Below are positions 19,418 to 34,400 of a stretch of 64,000 nucleotides of DNA, piece after piece; positions within the stretch are counted from its first letter, which is position 1, and each line of letters begins with the position of its first letter. This stretch comes from Phoronis australis (taxonomy: Eukaryota > Phoronida > Phoronidae). Location of the stretch: contig NMRA01000063.1 of assembly GCA_002633005.1 (NCBI GenBank), positions 668,427 to 732,426 of the forward strand, written 5' to 3'. The position numbers and the translations under genes are program-made. The notes under the pieces were generated by a model. That model saw only the letters and a list, made by a program, of their open reading frames with translations. It did no database searches and had not been told where the DNA came from.

Positions 19418-22400
19418 GTGATACATCTATAGGGTTTAAAAATGTCTATGATGATGTGTATTTAGGACTTAAATCTGATTTAGATGTCGTTAATTTTGAC
19501 ATTTTTGAAGCAAGTACGATTATTGATGGATGTCGATGCATCGAATAGAGTCGATGACGATGAGGATGATTATTTCTATAAGCAGATTAGGCAAGGAAGG
19601 GTCAATACATTCATTCAGGTTGACTTAAAAGAATTTAAGCTCCTCGAAACTTATGGGTTTGAAATTGTTATACCTTCAAAAGGTGTAAATGTATGGATTG
19701 AAATTGTGGTGTTGGATAGATCATACGGCCAATATTGATGCAGCTTAGCCTGTAATCTCTGACAGTAGGCAACACGTAGCCCCTGCCCTCTGCTTCGTCT
19801 GGCAACACAGGGTCTTCATTGCTCCCATCGGTTTCTGTACTAATCTTACTCTGTATTGTAAGTGGACTGTAATCCAATTCTGATCCCCGAATACGATGTT
19901 TCACCTCATCAAAAATACAGAACAGCATTTTTCAAAATGGTTAAAAAACTACGTGACGTAGTTAGACATGTGATACATCATTTCAAAGAACTTTTTATGA
20001 TAAATAATTAACAAAAAAGCATTCCGATTGGACGTTCCTGTGCTAAGATATTGACCTTAAAGTCACCACAGCTGACAAAGAAAAGACAGCACATACAATT
20101 TTGCCATTTCAAGTTGGCGTAAAATAAGAATTACTCAAGGAAAAAAATAAGGTAGAATTTTAAAGATTTTTCATCAGGAAAGTTGAAGGTTGAGCAAATT
20201 ATTGATATTATTTTGTGATTTTTCTGTTAACATGCAGTTTACGACTGACTTAACTTTCTCAAAATCAGTTACAGTAAATAAAAATTAAAGATAAACATCA
20301 TTTCAAAAATTCATTGATGACTAGTATGATAAATGGAACATTTTAATACAAGCTTCTGAAGACATACAATAAATAGAACTTAAACATACTTTCAACAACA
20401 ATGTAATAATATGAAGACCTTGTCTTGAACCATCCAAGAAATTTCATGCTATAAAACGACAACTGCAATATTTATTTTCCAAAGTTGTCCTAAAGGAGAA
20501 TGCCACCCGATTTAATTAGTCTTTTTTATGGTCTTAATCGGTCTATATCCACATCGCCTCGCATATGGTCGACCTTACCTTGCCGAGAGGTGTCGCGTTA
20601 ACCTGTGAGGAAGGTGAGAAACAACGTCAGTGGTTCATTTGCAGAGTGAATGCTGCTATGTTGCGGTGCATCATTCCCTCTTGTCCGAACTATGCACCTG
20701 CGAGGAACGCGGGTACATCGTTTTTTCGACCTTGAGAGTCCGAAATGCTTAGGAAGTGGCTCGCGGTAGTGAAGAATGAAAAGTACGCTGTTAATAACAA
20801 GTATGAGGCCATGAAACATCTTCGTGTCTGTGGCCAGCAGTCGTCGACAGTGGTCTGACGAATGCCGGCTCACCAAAGAACTATCCATATGTTCCGTTGT
20901 CTGTGCATGTTCATGGCGCCTCTCTAGTATTTCTTGATCACTGTATTCCTGTTCGAACTGATAGCCTGTGAAACTTTACGATCTACCTGTGAAGTCTTTG
21001 TCGGATGAACTCTCATCTAGAAGTCGGGATTCTGTTTACGTTCTGCGTTCTGTTTCAAGATGAAATATTCTCGCCCTAACCAATGCTTTTGTAAAACTAA
21101 AACAAAGTCTTTCTCATTAGATACAATTTGTAATGCCCTTGGAGTATTTGTGAGTGCAAATGTTTTGAGAAGCCAGCAATGAATAAACCGCTGCGTTACC
21201 GGCTTCAGATGCAATAAAGGTAATTGACCGGGTACCGAGGCATTGTGAGCGCATGCTAATTCATTGTTTGCTGACCGAAACTGTTGTGAAACAATAACTC
21301 GATTTTCCATCCCACGGTCAGGTGTTAGGGGAATCTTTATTTACATATACATTATTCAAATAAAGATTGTCAACGTACAACTTCTGCCCTGACAGTTCTG
21401 TGGTCAAAGGGGAACCTGAATTCGCGGCCCCCGACGAGTAAGTAGATTTGCAGTTTGGTGGCTAATTCACCAACATAATCACGTGCACATTACTTCTTTG
21501 GCTCACTAGTATAGTATTTTCTTGACTGGAAGTTTAGTAAATAGTTTCCAACTTTGGCTGGTTTATGTTTGTGATGTCTTCAATCCGTCTGCAACGGGCC
21601 TGATCGGGTTCCGAGCCACTGGCTGGGATAACGAGTCAGTCCGGCCAAGACGGGCCTGATTGGGTTCTGAACCACTGGCCGGGATAACGAGCGTTTTGTT
21701 TGTTTAGAACTCAAAAAATCACAAGTCTAAACAACACAGATCTGGGTTCTCCTGTCTGTATTTCATGGAAGAATACTTGGGAATTTATCTCAGGACAGAT
21801 CCCAAACTCCTGCTACAGACCTTGATAAATTGGCCTGCCGAACTTTGTAGGCTACGGTGTGTCCCAATACCAATAAATCCGTAACAGCGAAATAAAACAA
21901 CATGTTTTTATAAGAACTCGGTGTATTTTTAAGGGTTTTACATGGAAGTTTGATGATTTATTGGTTTTAAACGGTGAATTCAAGCGATAAGCTGACACCA
22001 GTAATTCGTGTTGTGAACTGCTGAACAGACTGCGTGTGAAACCAACAATGTCATTGGATATTTTCAACAACTCCATCTGCCGTCAGGTGTCAGGTAACGC
22101 AACCGAACGTGCCGTTATTGAGTAGACCTACTCGAGCTAAATTGATACAAAATTTGTTGTTTTTGGGTGGCATGCTCCTTTAAGTGATTTGATGGACAGA
22201 TAAATAATGTTCTCAAGGCATCCTCAAGGAAGGAAACCAAACCTTTTCACTGACTATTGACAGTGGAGAACCTTTTAGTAAACAGACAGTCAGTGGAGTA
22301 CCTTACACAGACTTGTGGCCTGTTCAAGGAAGGGGGCCAAACCCTTTCACTGACCACTGTAAGTCAGTGGAGTACCTTACACAGACCTATGGCATCCTCA

Positions 22401-25400
22401 TGGAAGGGGGGAGGGGGATGGCAAACCCTTTCACTGACCAAGTCAGTGGAGTACTTTGTACAGAGTTGTGGCATCCTCAAGGAAGGGAGCTAAACCCTTT
22501 CACTGACCACTGTAAGTCAGTGGAGTACCTATACACAACATGGAGTTACCGTACTCCAGCACTTCAAGGTCCCCTTGACCAATGTTGTTCATCAGCCGAA
22601 AGGTGTACATGGCCTCATCTTTGCCGTAGTGGATATTGAACCAAGCTGGATATCCGGGGACCTGAAAGAACACTATGATTTATAAATGATTAGTTGCTAT
22701 GACATATAAGCATTATTTGAACAGTGTTATGTAAAAATGTTACCACTACTTGTAAATTATGCAAAACATTTCAATGTCGTGAAAAGAAAGAAGAAATAGC
22801 TGGGTAGGTTACATCAGAATACAAAAATCAAGAGCATATTGCTGTTCAGATGCTGCAATTTTGTTAATAAGCACTGTCAAACCTTGTAACATACTACATA
22901 ACCTGAGAAATTACAGAGAAATTATGCCAAACTTGGTCATCACCAGTTCAGCAAACTTGTGAGGAACATTTTTGCCAGGAAATTCGATGTTGTTGTCTGC
23001 ACTGAAGGAAGAATTAGCAGAATCAGTGTGTAATGAAACAGAAATATGAGACATGGTTGAACATGGAAGATATAGGGCAGGGTGAGATATATGAACAATC
23101 TAGGCGAACTTCTGAATTCTTTTTAAAAACTACTTGGTCAGATAAAAAATTATCGAAAGCATGTATAATTTTTCATGGTACTGCTCTTTTACCTGACACC
23201 TGACGGCATACAGAGGTGTTGAAATTAACCACTGGCTTAAGAGGTTCGAATGCAGTCTGTTCAGCAGTTCACAATACGCTTACTGGTGTCAGCTTATCGC
23301 TTGAATTTATCGTTTCACACCAATAAATCATCAAAATTGGATGTAAAACCCTTATAAATACATCGAGTTATCGAACAAACGTGTTGTTTTATTTCGCTGT
23401 TTGGGTATTTGAATGTGCCGTAGCCTACAAAATTGGGTAGACCAATTTACCAAGGTCGGCCGTGGGAGTTTATGGTCTGTTTGGTGATAAATTCAAACTA
23501 TTCATCTGTGAAATACGGAGAGGAGAACATAGCTGAGTGTTGTTATTTTAGACTAGATTTTTTCAGTTCCAAACACACAAAACGCTTGCTATCCTGGCCA
23601 GTGGCTCGAAACCTGGACTGAAGACATCACGAACATAAACCAGCCTAAGTTGGAAACTAAGCTTTTAGTCATGAAAAGACTATACTGGTGAGCCAAAGAA
23701 AAAATGTGCACGTGATTATTTTGGTGAATTAGCCACTAAACTGCAAATCTACTTACCAGCTCGTCAGGGGCGCGACCCTTCCAACCGTCAGGGCAATAGT
23801 TGTTCAGTAACAATGATTCGAACAATGTAAATGATATCTAAATGAAAATTCCCCTAACATCTGACCGTAGGATATAAAATCGTGTCATTGTTTCACAATA
23901 GCTTTTTGTCAGCAAACACTGAATTAGCATGCGCTCAAACGGCCTCGGTGCCCAGTCAATTAGTTTATTACTTCTAAAGCCGGTAACGCAGTGATTTATT
24001 CATTGCAGGCTTCTCAAACCATTTTCACTCACAAACACGCCATCTAAAGAGAAGACTTTGTTTCTGTATTATATTAGAATAATTCATTTTAAAACAGAAC
24101 TCACAATTATTAACGTCAATGTCGCAATTCCCAATCCTGACTTAGATGAGTACTCATCCAAGGAAGACTTCACAGGTCGATCGTTGGGTTTCATTGGCTG
24201 GCAGTTCGAACTAGAATACACTGATCAAGAAATAATTGGCTCAGTGAATGTGCACAGACAACGGTACATATGGATAGTTCCGAAAACCATTTTTAAAAAT
24301 GACTTGTCATGGTGTCAGTGAGCTAACTGCACGATAATGGAAATGACTGACGCTTGCGTTTGCTACCACGAAATTCTGCAAGTGAAATGCCTTCTTAGAG
24401 AACCGCAGATATGTCTCACAGACCATCCTGATTTTGCACCACATCTAAACAGAGGTTAGCTTAAGACGTTTTTTAGGACTGTGAAACAGAACTGGCGAAA
24501 ACATCCTACACCCAGAGGACCAAACAGAAGCCTTACGAATGACTCAGTCATCAAACAGGTTATATATTTAACTTTATGTTCTCATGCCTTGAATTAATTG
24601 TAGTTGTTTATGTTTTCATGGCCAACTACAATTCTCCATAATCAAAAACTAGTCAACAACTGATCCGACGAAATGCAGGCCACAAGCAGGAACGATACAC
24701 CACACCATAGCGGCACTCGCTCTGTAAAAGAACCACTGACGTTGCTGCGCCATTTCTCACCTTCTTCATAGGTTAACACAACCCCTCTTGGCGATGTTAG
24801 ATCGTCTGCATACGAGGTGATTTGGATATAGACCGATTAAGACGTTAAAAAAGACTAATTAAATCCGGTGGCATTCTCCTTTAATTTTTTCACTGAGCGT
24901 TTTAACTGCAAAGTATGTCAATTGACATCACGTGAATGAGGCAACAACACAGAACAACAGGCACAAGACTGAGCGAAGCCTGTTACTCTTGCAAAAAGTA
25001 GTATGGGAAGATATCCAGTGGGATTTGTGAGATTTGTGTCCCTTGAACTTTTTGTAAGTCAACAGGCGTGATGTCGTGTAACTGTTGTACAAAAAGGGTG
25101 AAGGCATTCACGTGAGTGAAGCGACAGTTTTGGTTAATATTTGATCTACAATAAAACACCTGGAATTCTGGCAGCCATTGTGTCTTGCTGAGTGAAACTA
25201 TTCCACTGCTACAACAACTTAATCAGGATGATCGAAACCAATAATGACCTGTCTTATTTCTAAACCAATAACGACCTGTCTTATTTCTAAACCAATAACG
25301 ACCTGTCTTATTTCTAAACCAATAACGACCTGTCTTATTTCTAAACCAATAATGACCTGTCTTATTTCTAAACCAATAATGACCTGTCTTATTTGTAATC

Positions 25401-28400
25401 TGAGCAAGTAACAAGATGAAATAGATTTTTCCAGCTAGTGGCTTATATCAAAAGTTGTTCTTTTTAACTAAACATATGTTATTTGTCATTTTAGCTCAGT
25501 TGCATTGCATTTGGACGCTCAATTCTATTTGTATGTTATGTTAGAGCTCTTGATGTCTATAATAATCAGCACCCAATAAATAAGGTAAATCGAACTTGTG
25601 GTGGGAAAATAGAAACTTACTGGAGGAATTGCAGTTACTTCATAATGTATGTACGTATTAATGTAAATATGGGATCCAGATCACTTGTGACATGTTATGG
25701 TCAAGGGTCATACACAAGTTATGGTCAAGGGTCATACACAGGGCATCCAAAATAGGTTTCCCAATTTCTCAATAATGTATGGTCATGGTTTTTATTATCC
25801 CAAGTCATAATGCTGTTATAATTTGGTATGCTAATTTAGACAAATGGTTCTACAATAAATATTTCTGTATCTTTAGCTGTTTTTGCTTGGGTAACAGTTG
25901 TCACTGCACAAGTTGTCATGGCGCTTAATTTTGCTTCACTGTAGTGGCATTTACATGACATTAGATTGTAACTTGGACTGTTTGCACATGCCTGAGTAAT
26001 TAAATAGTGAATTTCCAAACCACATGGAATGGTCTAGCAAATCACTTGTACTCTTCTACGCTATTACTCTATTGTAACTTAGACAATCCCTTCGGTCTTG
26101 CCTCATTTTGTGTTTTGACATGTACTTGTTAGTTGCTCCATAACTACTGTCTCCTGTGTTAGTTGATCCGTGACTACTGTCCCCTGTGTTAGTTGATCTG
26201 TGACTACTGTCTCCTGTGTTAGTTGCTCCGTGACACTGTCTCCTGTGTTAGTTGATTTGTGCCTACTGCCTCCTGTGTTAGTTGATCTGTGACTACTGTC
26301 TCCTGTGTTAGTTGATCCGTGACACTGTCTCCTGTGTTAGTTGATCTGTGACACTGTCTTCTGTGTTAGTTGATCTGTGACTACTGCCTCCTGTGTTAGT
26401 TGATCCGTGACACTGTCTCCTGTGTTAGTTGATCTGTGACACTGTCTTCTGTGTTAGTTGATCTGTGACTACTGTCTCCTGTGTTAGTTGCTCCGTGACA
26501 CTGTCTCCTGTGTTAGTTGATCTGTGACACTGTCTCCTGTGTTAGTTGATCCGCGACACTGCCTCCTGTGTTAGTTGATCCGTGACACTGTCTCCTGTGT
26601 TAGTTGATCTGTGACTACTGCCTCCCGTGTTAGTTGCTCCGTGACACTGTCTTCTGTGTAAATGAGGCCTTGCATCATTTCTAAACCAATTTAGTTGTAG
26701 TGATTGCTCTATGATTAGTCTAGTGCTCATGGGTGTTCAAGTTTTCGTGTGTTAAACCGATAACAGAAAAATCAAATCAACAGCAACAGTATAAATAAGC
26801 ATAATTTAAAATTTACACTATTTTGTTGCCCTAGTCTGAATTTCCAAATTTTTAGGTTCTGAAAGTTGTTCTCAGTTACACTGATTGGGAAATGTTCTGC
26901 AGTTTTTTAAATTTATTTCTTCTGTGTCTTTGAAGTTGTGTGACAAATTTTCATTAAATTTGGCAGATAAGTTTCTGTTAGAGAGATAATGACACCCTCC
27001 CATTTTTGGATGCATTTGACACTGTATGCAGTCTAGTGGACATTTTTATTATTTTAGATTCTGGTTTTTATAATGCATCTCTCTTACCCACAAAGGATCA
27101 TAATGAAAGTGGCATATGTGTTCCTAATGGGAAGAGCATTGCTGAAAATGATTTTCGAATGGCTCCAACAACTGTGGCACCCTCTTTTGTCAGTTTTGTT
27201 TTTTGTGTCTGGCTGTATATCCTGAACCTCTTTTGTGATATTTGGTTATTTTGGTTGATGTATTTCTAGGAACATGACAACAGTTGACCATGATGTCAAC
27301 TTTCAGAGGGATCCCATTACCATTTTGCCGTCTAGAGGCAATTTCCTCTTTTTATGTTTTCCTCTGTACTTTTGGAGTTCCTTAGGATTCTTGTGTAACA
27401 TGGCAGCTCTCGCTGTCCACTATGGAAAGCCCGATGAAAACATTGAACCATAAATGAGACTAGCTGTTACCAGTGCTTTCGCAAGGGTAGCAGCTAGTGG
27501 AAAATGCCGAGGGAGGGAAATAGCTCACCTAAGAGTGAACCGAGTGTTCATCGCAAGAGACAGGAATACTTCTTGAAGTGTGCGGCTATGGCATTCTTTC
27601 CCTAGACAGTACAAATTTTCTTTCCAGAACATTTGACCCTGCTGTAACATTCACCTTCCCCGTTACAGCCGTTCATAGAAGTAAAAAACTGTATCTCCAA
27701 AACCCACTGCAGGATCTTTATTAAATTTAGTAAGTGAATTTATATGAAGATAACAACAGACAACAACTTTCAGGCAGATGGAACGGAGGCTGTGCCCACA
27801 AGTGGCAATTTCATTTTGTTCTGTTTTCCTTTGTTTCTCTGAAGTTCTTTGACAATTTTTATGAAATATGGCATGTTTCCGTTTTTTGATGGATTGTACA
27901 TTTTTGCGCCATCTAGTGGCCATTTTTATGATACAAATAAATAACCACAAAAGCACACCTTTTGCGATGCATTCGTGGGCGCATTTCAACGCTCCGCGTT
28001 GCTCTTGTTTATTGTTTGAGTTTTTGGTATCTGCTTGTCTGTTGGCCAAACCACTATAAGGTTCATTAAAACTGGCGAGTGCATAGGTGACGATCATTTT
28101 CGGAGAGGTCTGACTGCTGCGGCACCCTCCTATGACAATTTTGTTTTTTGCTTGTTTCTCAATATCTACCAAGTTCCTTTATGGATTTTCAAGGAATGTG
28201 CATGTATTTTCATTTATGAGATTACTACTTATGTGGATTTTGGCTCAAATCCGACTACTACCCTAATGCTCATTTGTCTTCATATCTATCAAGTTCTTTG
28301 AAATTTTGCTGATTTTCTGATGTTTTTGGCGTTTGCCTTCTATCAACCAAGTCACTAATGTGTGTTGACAATGGTTTTCAGATTTCTCTGACTATTGTGG

Positions 28401-31400
28401 CGCCTCCTAGTGGCAGTTTTGTTTTTTTGCATACATGGCTGTATTTTGTAAACCATGTGCAGGATCTTTGTTAATTCTAGCAAATGTGTTTATACATATG
28501 ATGTTTAGAACAAATGACACCCACTCACAGATGAATCCAACTACCTCTTTGCCTCCAAGTGGCAATTTTTTCCATCTTCCTCTGTAGCTTCGAAATTCTG
28601 CGACAAATTTTTCTGAAATTTGGTACATAGCTTTCTATAAAAGAGGCTATGATTTCATGCCATTTTCAGATGGATGTGACATAGGGCACTCCACTTAGGG
28701 TGCGGTCGTGGAGTCCGCCTTTCAGCCGAATCACTCTAAGGATGATTATGGAAATTGGCATGTATATTCCAACTGGGAAGAGGACGACTGGCAAAGATTT
28801 TTGGACAGCTAGTTTTGTTTTTGTGTTTTTTGCTTTATCTCCTAAACCCTCTGCAGGATCTTTGTTAAATATGGCAAGGAAGGTGGCAGCGGATGATGAC
28901 GACTTTTGGATGGATCGTACCACCGCTATGTCCCCTAGTCATTTTATTTTTTCCCGCTTTCTGTATCTTAGGAGGTCCTTGACGTATTTTTATGAAATTT
29001 GACATATTAAAAGAGGCGATGACACCTGTTCATTTTCAGATGTATTTGACACAAGTTTTGCCTTTTTCCCCATTTTTGAGTCTTTTTGGGAACCTATCTC
29101 TCTGTCAGCCAAATCACTCTAATAATGGTTGTGCAATTTGGTATATGTGTTCTTGCTGGAAGGACAATGATTTTTATACAATTGGGATTTTAATTAAAGT
29201 TCTTTTTTTTCGCATTCACATCAGTTTCTTCTAAACCCTGACAGGATCTTTGTGAAGTTTGACAAGTGTAATTCTATGAACCTAGAATTGATGATAAGGA
29301 CTTCAATTTTGTATTATGATATCGTGATATTGGGTTTGTATGGAATTTGGAGCCCTATTCATTATGTTGAAGAATATATTATGATTTTTACTGTTTAAAA
29401 TCTGGACACAGTGTACAATTCATGTTCTAAGGCTATTTATAGTGTTTCTGTCTAATTTCCATGCTGTCCCAAGATCAGAAGAGGGTCAGTCAACTACTTA
29501 ATCCATCAAATGTGTCAGTTGCAGTTCACATGTATTTGCCCTTCAAGTCAGTCTGTTTCATATCAGGCAGTTGTAACCAACACATGCTGACAGGTTTGTT
29601 ATCACTGCTTACTTCTGTGTTTTATACACTGGCACACTTGCTCAAATGAGAATCAAAAGGCAATAGGAATCCTTATGGAGATTTGTTATACTGTCTGTTT
29701 TTTATTTAGGGTCGTGAAATATTTATGAAAGGTTCTTTGTGAGTAAATTGATTCCAATTTCCAGGAAATGGTAATTACCAGGCATTATGAATATAAAGTA
29801 AAATCATAGTGATTATTCAGTCCTGGTGTGATATTGTTGACTGCCAGGTCAAGTACATGTCTAGATATTGATAGTGTGGGTTGCTGTGTTCCAGACTTAC
29901 TTGCATGTCTGTTGTTGTGTCCTGCTGAGGTGGATATGTGTTAACTGCATAACTGTGTAAAGGGCCACAGTTTATTGACTGGAAGTAACAAGTGCTTTTC
30001 AGTCATTGACCTATATATGACTTGAGGAGCTGGTCACATCACTTTGTTATAGTTCACTGGGTCAGGTGTACTCAGTTGTTGATATCAGTGTTACATATGC
30101 ACACAGATGTCCTCAATAACAGTGATTGTGGCATGGAGGCAGAGGAAATCTATCATGGTCGTGGTGGGGTGGTAGGTGGTGAATACATTCAACTCAGATA
30201 CACGTGCATTTCTCATCTGAACATGGTAGATTCAATGAGTTCTACGTTATTCTTTATTGGGGTTATACCATGTTGTGTATACCTGCTGCTCGGTGTTTTT
30301 TCTGCTTGACATGGTCGAGTCTTCTTTGTTTAATTGTAGTCTGTACATGACTAGGCTGTGGAAAGTTTAGGAAGAAAAATCAGACAAGTTTAAGATTTCT
30401 GTTCAGCTTCACTTCATCTTTCATTTAATATATTTGTGACGCAATTAAACCCATGTTTCTCCAATGTTCATGACATCCACGCGTGGTTTTAGATTTCTGA
30501 AATCCTGAAAACGGACGACAGCGACCGTACGGCGGAGCAGAAGGTAATATTGGAGCAGTCTCCGGACATTGTGGGGCAACTGCAGCGACGTGCCAAGGAG
30601 AGAGATAATGCCAAGCAGAGGCAGTTGGAGGTACGTGCTTGAGTCCAGGAACATATGAAATTCTCATCAACCTTAGCACACAGTGCCTAATGCTGTTTAA
30701 CATTGACTCATATTGGGTTGATAGAAATTTCTGTCAGGTATAGTGTTGGTGAATTGAGTAATGACAAGCTGCAAGCAATGGCAAACTGCAACGACATCTG
30801 TGGCATTGACATTCTTGACTAGATAATTATAAAAAAGCATTCTTTGAAAGTAGAAATTTGATTTTTTTATTTATCGCGTCATCTATTAAAATGTGTGCTA
30901 ATTTTACTCATATTTTTGTCAGTTGTGAAATTTTTATGAGAAAGCAGATAGGATGGTTGATCCTAAGACGGACCAGCTGCTTAAAATGTGCGTTCATGAA
31001 GGCTTCTGATTGGTTGTCTGATGAGTTATTAGCATAATGTTGATAAACAAGGTGTTAGTATTCTACAGATTAGGCACTTGATCTGCCTTGTGATTGTACA
31101 TCGTTTGAACGCTACATGTAGGAAATACAGCTTTGTTTCAATGTTGCTTTTTACTAATAATTCCTATGGGTTTCCTGTACTAATTGTATCACCCAACGAT
31201 TGATTACATCGTCACCTGTTTAAAGTCATCCTTAAGAATAAACAATCTCCTAAGTTAGTGTTTCACAGTTGAGACATATGGCTTCAAAGCAATTGCAATG
31301 CTATGAACATAGAAAAATCTGATTAAAGACCTGAGTTAGGTGATTCAAGTGGCTTAAATTCAAATTAAAGATTTGTTTGTATGCGGTACTCCTTTAAGCA

Positions 31401-34400
31401 ATGATCTTTGGTAAACAAAGTCCTCAAAGCTGCTTGATCTAACAGTCTCCTTTTCTAACAAAAATCTTGAATCAGATTTTTCCTGGTTAAAATTTTCAAC
31501 AATTATTGTGATAACTGCTTGCGTCTATAAGAGAAACATGGTTTGTGCACTTATATGCAAAACACTTAATGAAATAATCATGGGGAAACATTTTTTATGC
31601 GCCCACATATTTATATGTGGACGCATTATGCCGTCATCTCCGTCCGTCCGTCCGTCCTGGCGGCGTCCGTCTGGTGTCCGGCGTCTGCTGCTTTATCTCC
31701 AAAACCCTTTGACATACGTTCATGAAATTTGACACATATGTTCCATTCATGAATGGGACGGCATATGCGAACTTTTGGACGGATCCAACTACCGGTGTGT
31801 CCCCTAGTGGCAGTTTTAGTTTTTTACGCTTACCTTTGTATCTTCAAAAGTCTTGAATGGATTTTCATGAAATTTGGTATGTAGGCACCTATTAGTGAGA
31901 TGACGCTATCCTGCCGTTTTCAGATGGATTCGACATAATTTGCGCCACCTAGTGGCCATTTTTAGTGTTTTCGAGTCTGTTTTTGTGCGTCCACCCCTCT
32001 ATCAACCAAACCACTCAAAGGATGATTGTGAAAATTGGCCTGTATATGCTTACTATGTAGAGGACAGTTGACGATGATTTTCCGACGATTTCGACCACTG
32101 TGGCGCCTCCTAGTGGCAGTTTTGTTTTTTTTGCGCCTATGGCTGTATCTCCTAAACCGTTCGCAGGATCTTTACGAAATTTAATAAGTGTATTTATATT
32201 ATGTTAACAACAGACGATGACGACTTTTGGACGGGTCCGCCTACCAGTGTGCCCCCTAATGGCAATTTTATTTTTTACGTTTACCTCTGTATCTTCACAA
32301 GTCCTTAACGGATTTTCATGAAATTTGGTATGTTGGCACCTATTAGTGCGATGACGCTATCCTCCCGTTTTCGGATAGATTTGACCTAGTTCGCGACACC
32401 CAGTGGCCATTTTTACTGTTTTTGAGTCTGTTTTTTGGCGTACACCCCTCTATCAACCAAACCGCTTTAAGTATGACTGTGAAAATTGGCATGTATGTTC
32501 TTACTATGAAGAGGACGGTTGACGCTGAATTTCCCATGACTTTGATTACTGTGGCGCCTCCTAGTGGCAGTTTTTTTTTTCGCCAATGGCTGTATCTCCC
32601 AAACCTTTTGCAGGATCTTTACTAAATTTAGCAAGTGTATTTATGTGATGTTGAGAACGGACGATGACGACTTTAGGATGATTCTGACTACCGGTATGCC
32701 TCTAGTGGCAATTTTAGTATTTTACATTGACCTCTGTATTTTCATAGGTCTTCAGGTGTATACTTTGTGTTACTTCGTGACTATGAAGGAAAAGTTCCAA
32801 GTAGAAATTTGTTTCTGGCATTCTAATGCTGTGCTAATCTCGTATGTTGGTAAATTTGTTTTTAATTCTATGTTTCTGTGGTGCTTTAAGCAACTGATGT
32901 ATAGGATGTGCTTGTATTATGAAGATCACTCACATTTTGCCCCTAGCCTATTGAGGAGACAATGACCATGCCTTTCCATTTTGCAAAGTACAACATACTA
33001 CATATATGCCCTCTACTGGCCACTTTATGGTACCAATAAACAACCCTAGAAGGATACCGTATGCGGTGCAATTGTGGGTGCATTTCAACGCTCTGCGTTG
33101 CTGTTGTTATTTGAATACAGGTGCATGGGCCTAAACTCAGGCACATATGCCACAATACAATCTCATCAATTTAGGACAATATGGTGGACAAGTGAAATTT
33201 TATTTTCTCGTTTTATGAAAGATATGTAGCATCAAATTAACGCTTTACCATGCTCAAGTTCTGTTGCATAGCAACCATCAGAAAATAGTACCATCAGAAA
33301 ATATTTTGAACAATATTGGGCATTCACATTAGGGTTAGGAGACCTTGAAAACGAAAAAAAAAGCGTAATTTTGGAAATTATTTTTGTCTGATATTGTGAG
33401 ATTGTAAGGTCGTGAGTTTTTGTTGCTAAGTCTAGTCACTTACATAGTTACGTAGAGGTTTGTTACTAGCAAGAGACAAACAGTAGTGTAGGGCCAACAA
33501 AGAAGGTACCTGAAAAAGTTCTGTTATAAATTCTGTGTAACTCTATGTTCGGAACATGGTATCTTAGAAATGGCTGATCGGATTTACATGAAACTTTCTG
33601 ATAGCGCTTGCAGTGTTCTCCAAAACGCAGTTAAAATTTAATTTTGATATGTTCCATTTTTGCATGGTGGGTGGGATATAAAGAAATAGAGCTTTTATGA
33701 TTTCGAGAAAAATCGCAAAAAACTTGTAATAAACAGAAATGTAGTGTAATTTAGAAAATTGCAACAGCATTTTTGTTATTTCATCTTGAAAATTTATGTC
33801 AAAGTACTTGTTATTGCATACATGTCAGAATCTTACATTGATGTCAACAAACTGGTTATGTGTACATATTACTGCTGCTTCATGTAGCCATGGAAGAGAG
33901 TATGGATGATGTTTTAGATTGGACACCAGGTGGAGAAGCTATTAGACGTTAGTTGACAACCAACAAATTCACTATCTGTCTTTGAAAACGCTATAACTCC
34001 TCACCAGGTGGAGCAGCTATTGGTTGTTAGTTAACAACAAACAAACTTACCCTCAGCCTGCGCTCATTTTGTTTCCACCAACAGGTGGGGCAGCTATTGG
34101 TTGCTAATTGACCTATCGCCAGGATTTTGAGTGATGGCTTAACTGACCAATCAGAATGCATCATTTTTGGCACACCTTAGTTTTTAAGCCGCCGTTTTAC
34201 CTACAAACAACGCTTTGCCGGGTGAAACTTATTGTTTGTTGGTCGATAGTACGCAAGGAGGCGGAGCTTGCGATTGGTCAATTGGCAACCAATGAACTCA
34301 TTCCCAAACTAATTTTCTTTCTAACACCAGGTGGGGAAGTATTGGTTCTTAGTTGGCAACCAACCAATTCACTTTTATTCTGCACTCGTTTTGTGTCCAC

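Noticed and set aside
19418-19738. Plus-strand open frames just after SIRT7 exon 1, acidic and protein-like
   Set aside because: They begin at the exon 1 donor, change frame with stops, and match nothing I recognise. The SIRT7 reading (exon 1 to exon 2) explains the locus better.
26136-26662. Possible CRISPR-like array
   Set aside because: There are no unique spacers between repeats. Units are contiguous 27/30-bp minisatellite copies in an animal genome.
27663-28172. 169-codon minus-strand frame
   Set aside because: It lies wholly in the CTCF-motif repeat array. Similar chance frames occur in every array of this family.
30425-30703. 92-codon minus-strand frame
   Set aside because: It is the antisense shadow of SIRT7 exon 2, whose plus-strand product has splice sites and homology.
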